From: Muribaculaceae bacterium
Lineage (GTDB): Bacteria; Bacteroidota; Bacteroidia; Bacteroidales; Muribaculaceae
NCBI GenBank assembly: GCA_029060585.1
Contig: JAIDTS010000074.1
Location: 1-6,525, forward strand
Reading direction: 5' to 3'
DNA length: 6,525 nucleotides
Shown here: positions 6,394 to 6,525 of the stretch, in pieces
How positions within the stretch are numbered: the first letter of the stretch is position 1
Layout of the letters: each line of letters starts with the position of its first letter
The notes under the pieces: generated by a model
Seen by the model: the letters and a program-made list of their open reading frames with translations, nothing else
What the model was told of the DNA's origin: nothing
Databases searched by the model: none
Translations under genes and position numbers: made by a program

Positions 6394-6498
6394 TGACTAA
6401 CCGACCAAATAAACGTATACCTTCATTAATGTATTAATGCAATAATTTAATAGATTGATAATTATGCATTTTGCATTATAAATTATGCTTTTCTGCTT
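6394..6498. promoter_or_regulatory. AT-rich intergenic region, probably containing the promoter of the next gene
   Basis: These 105 bases are very AT-rich and hold no convincing gene. CATTAAT (6424-6430) and ATTAATG (6433-6439) form a 7-base inverted repeat with a 2-base centre. AATTATGC occurs at 6460-6467 and again at 6481-6488, exactly 21 bases apart (two helical turns). ATGCA-TTT-TGCAT (6464-6476) is a small dyad between them. I see no GC-rich hairpin followed by a T-run to end truA, and no clear TAnnTTTG promoter. This could be a promoter/operator region for the gene starting at 6499, but low-complexity AT sequence also produces such patterns by chance. Confidence 0.4.
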
Positions 6499-6525
6499 AT
6501 GACTGCCGAAGAAAAAATCATGCAG
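6499..6525 (+). CDS. Start of an unidentified gene, cut by the window edge
   Basis: After the AT-rich gap, ATG 6499 opens a frame reading MTAEEKIMQ to the end of the window with no stop. The sharp shift from AT-rich to more balanced composition near 6500, the common orientation with the genes upstream and the typical M-T-A/E-rich N-terminus support a real start. Nine residues are too few to assign a family, so no function is proposed. Confidence 0.45.

Noticed and set aside
1..6525. CRISPR array, tRNA or rRNA gene, insertion sequence or prophage
   Set aside because: I saw no regularly spaced repeats, no cloverleaf or rRNA-like segments, no transposase or integrase frame and no terminal inverted repeats. 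Coding density leaves no room for them outside the short AT-rich gaps.

Overview
This 6.5 kb window is gene-dense, with every supported gene on the + strand. The proteins point to the phylum Bacteroidota, order Bacteroidales. The strongest pointers are the biosynthetic arginine decarboxylase (very close to what I recall of Bacteroides SpeA), the Bacteroides-type MnmA, and the DUF151+UVR protein. The AT-rich, Shine-Dalgarno-poor leaders in front of genes fit this, as does moderate GC (about half by eye). A gut Bacteroidales such as a Muribaculaceae member is plausible, but I cannot settle the family from sequence alone.

Layout: the C-terminus of a DoxX-like membrane protein (1-149); mnmA, a tRNA 2-thiouridylase (179-1282); a bifunctional-nuclease-domain (DUF151) protein with a UVR motif (1302-1931); an ArgR-family regulator (1942-2430); an ArgC homologue (2434-3354); a short SSB-like OB-fold protein (3388-3702); speA, arginine decarboxylase (3746-5644); truA, a tRNA pseudouridine synthase (5644-6393); an AT-rich intergenic region of about 105 bases; and the first nine codons of a further gene (6499-6525). 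Gaps are small: 29, 19, 10, 3, 33 and 43 bases, then a 1-base overlap. Much of the block could therefore be co-transcribed, with possible breaks around 3325-3387 and 3703-3745.

The unusual part is the central pair. The ArgR homologue keeps its DNA-binding helix but has Ala-Asn in place of the Asp-Asp that binds arginine in the C-terminal domain. The ArgC homologue, three bases downstream, is an intact 306-codon frame. It has nevertheless lost the catalytic cysteine (NPGC became VPRS), the catalytic-histidine motif, the glycine-rich nucleotide loop and about 19 residues around the usual GSTGAG segment. Both look like degenerate or repurposed paralogues of arginine-biosynthesis proteins. They sit upstream of a fully conserved arginine-consuming enzyme, SpeA. 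A non-enzymatic, perhaps regulatory, ArgR/ArgC-like module is the most interesting hypothesis here, but it is inference. The flanking tRNA-modification genes (mnmA, truA) look functional.
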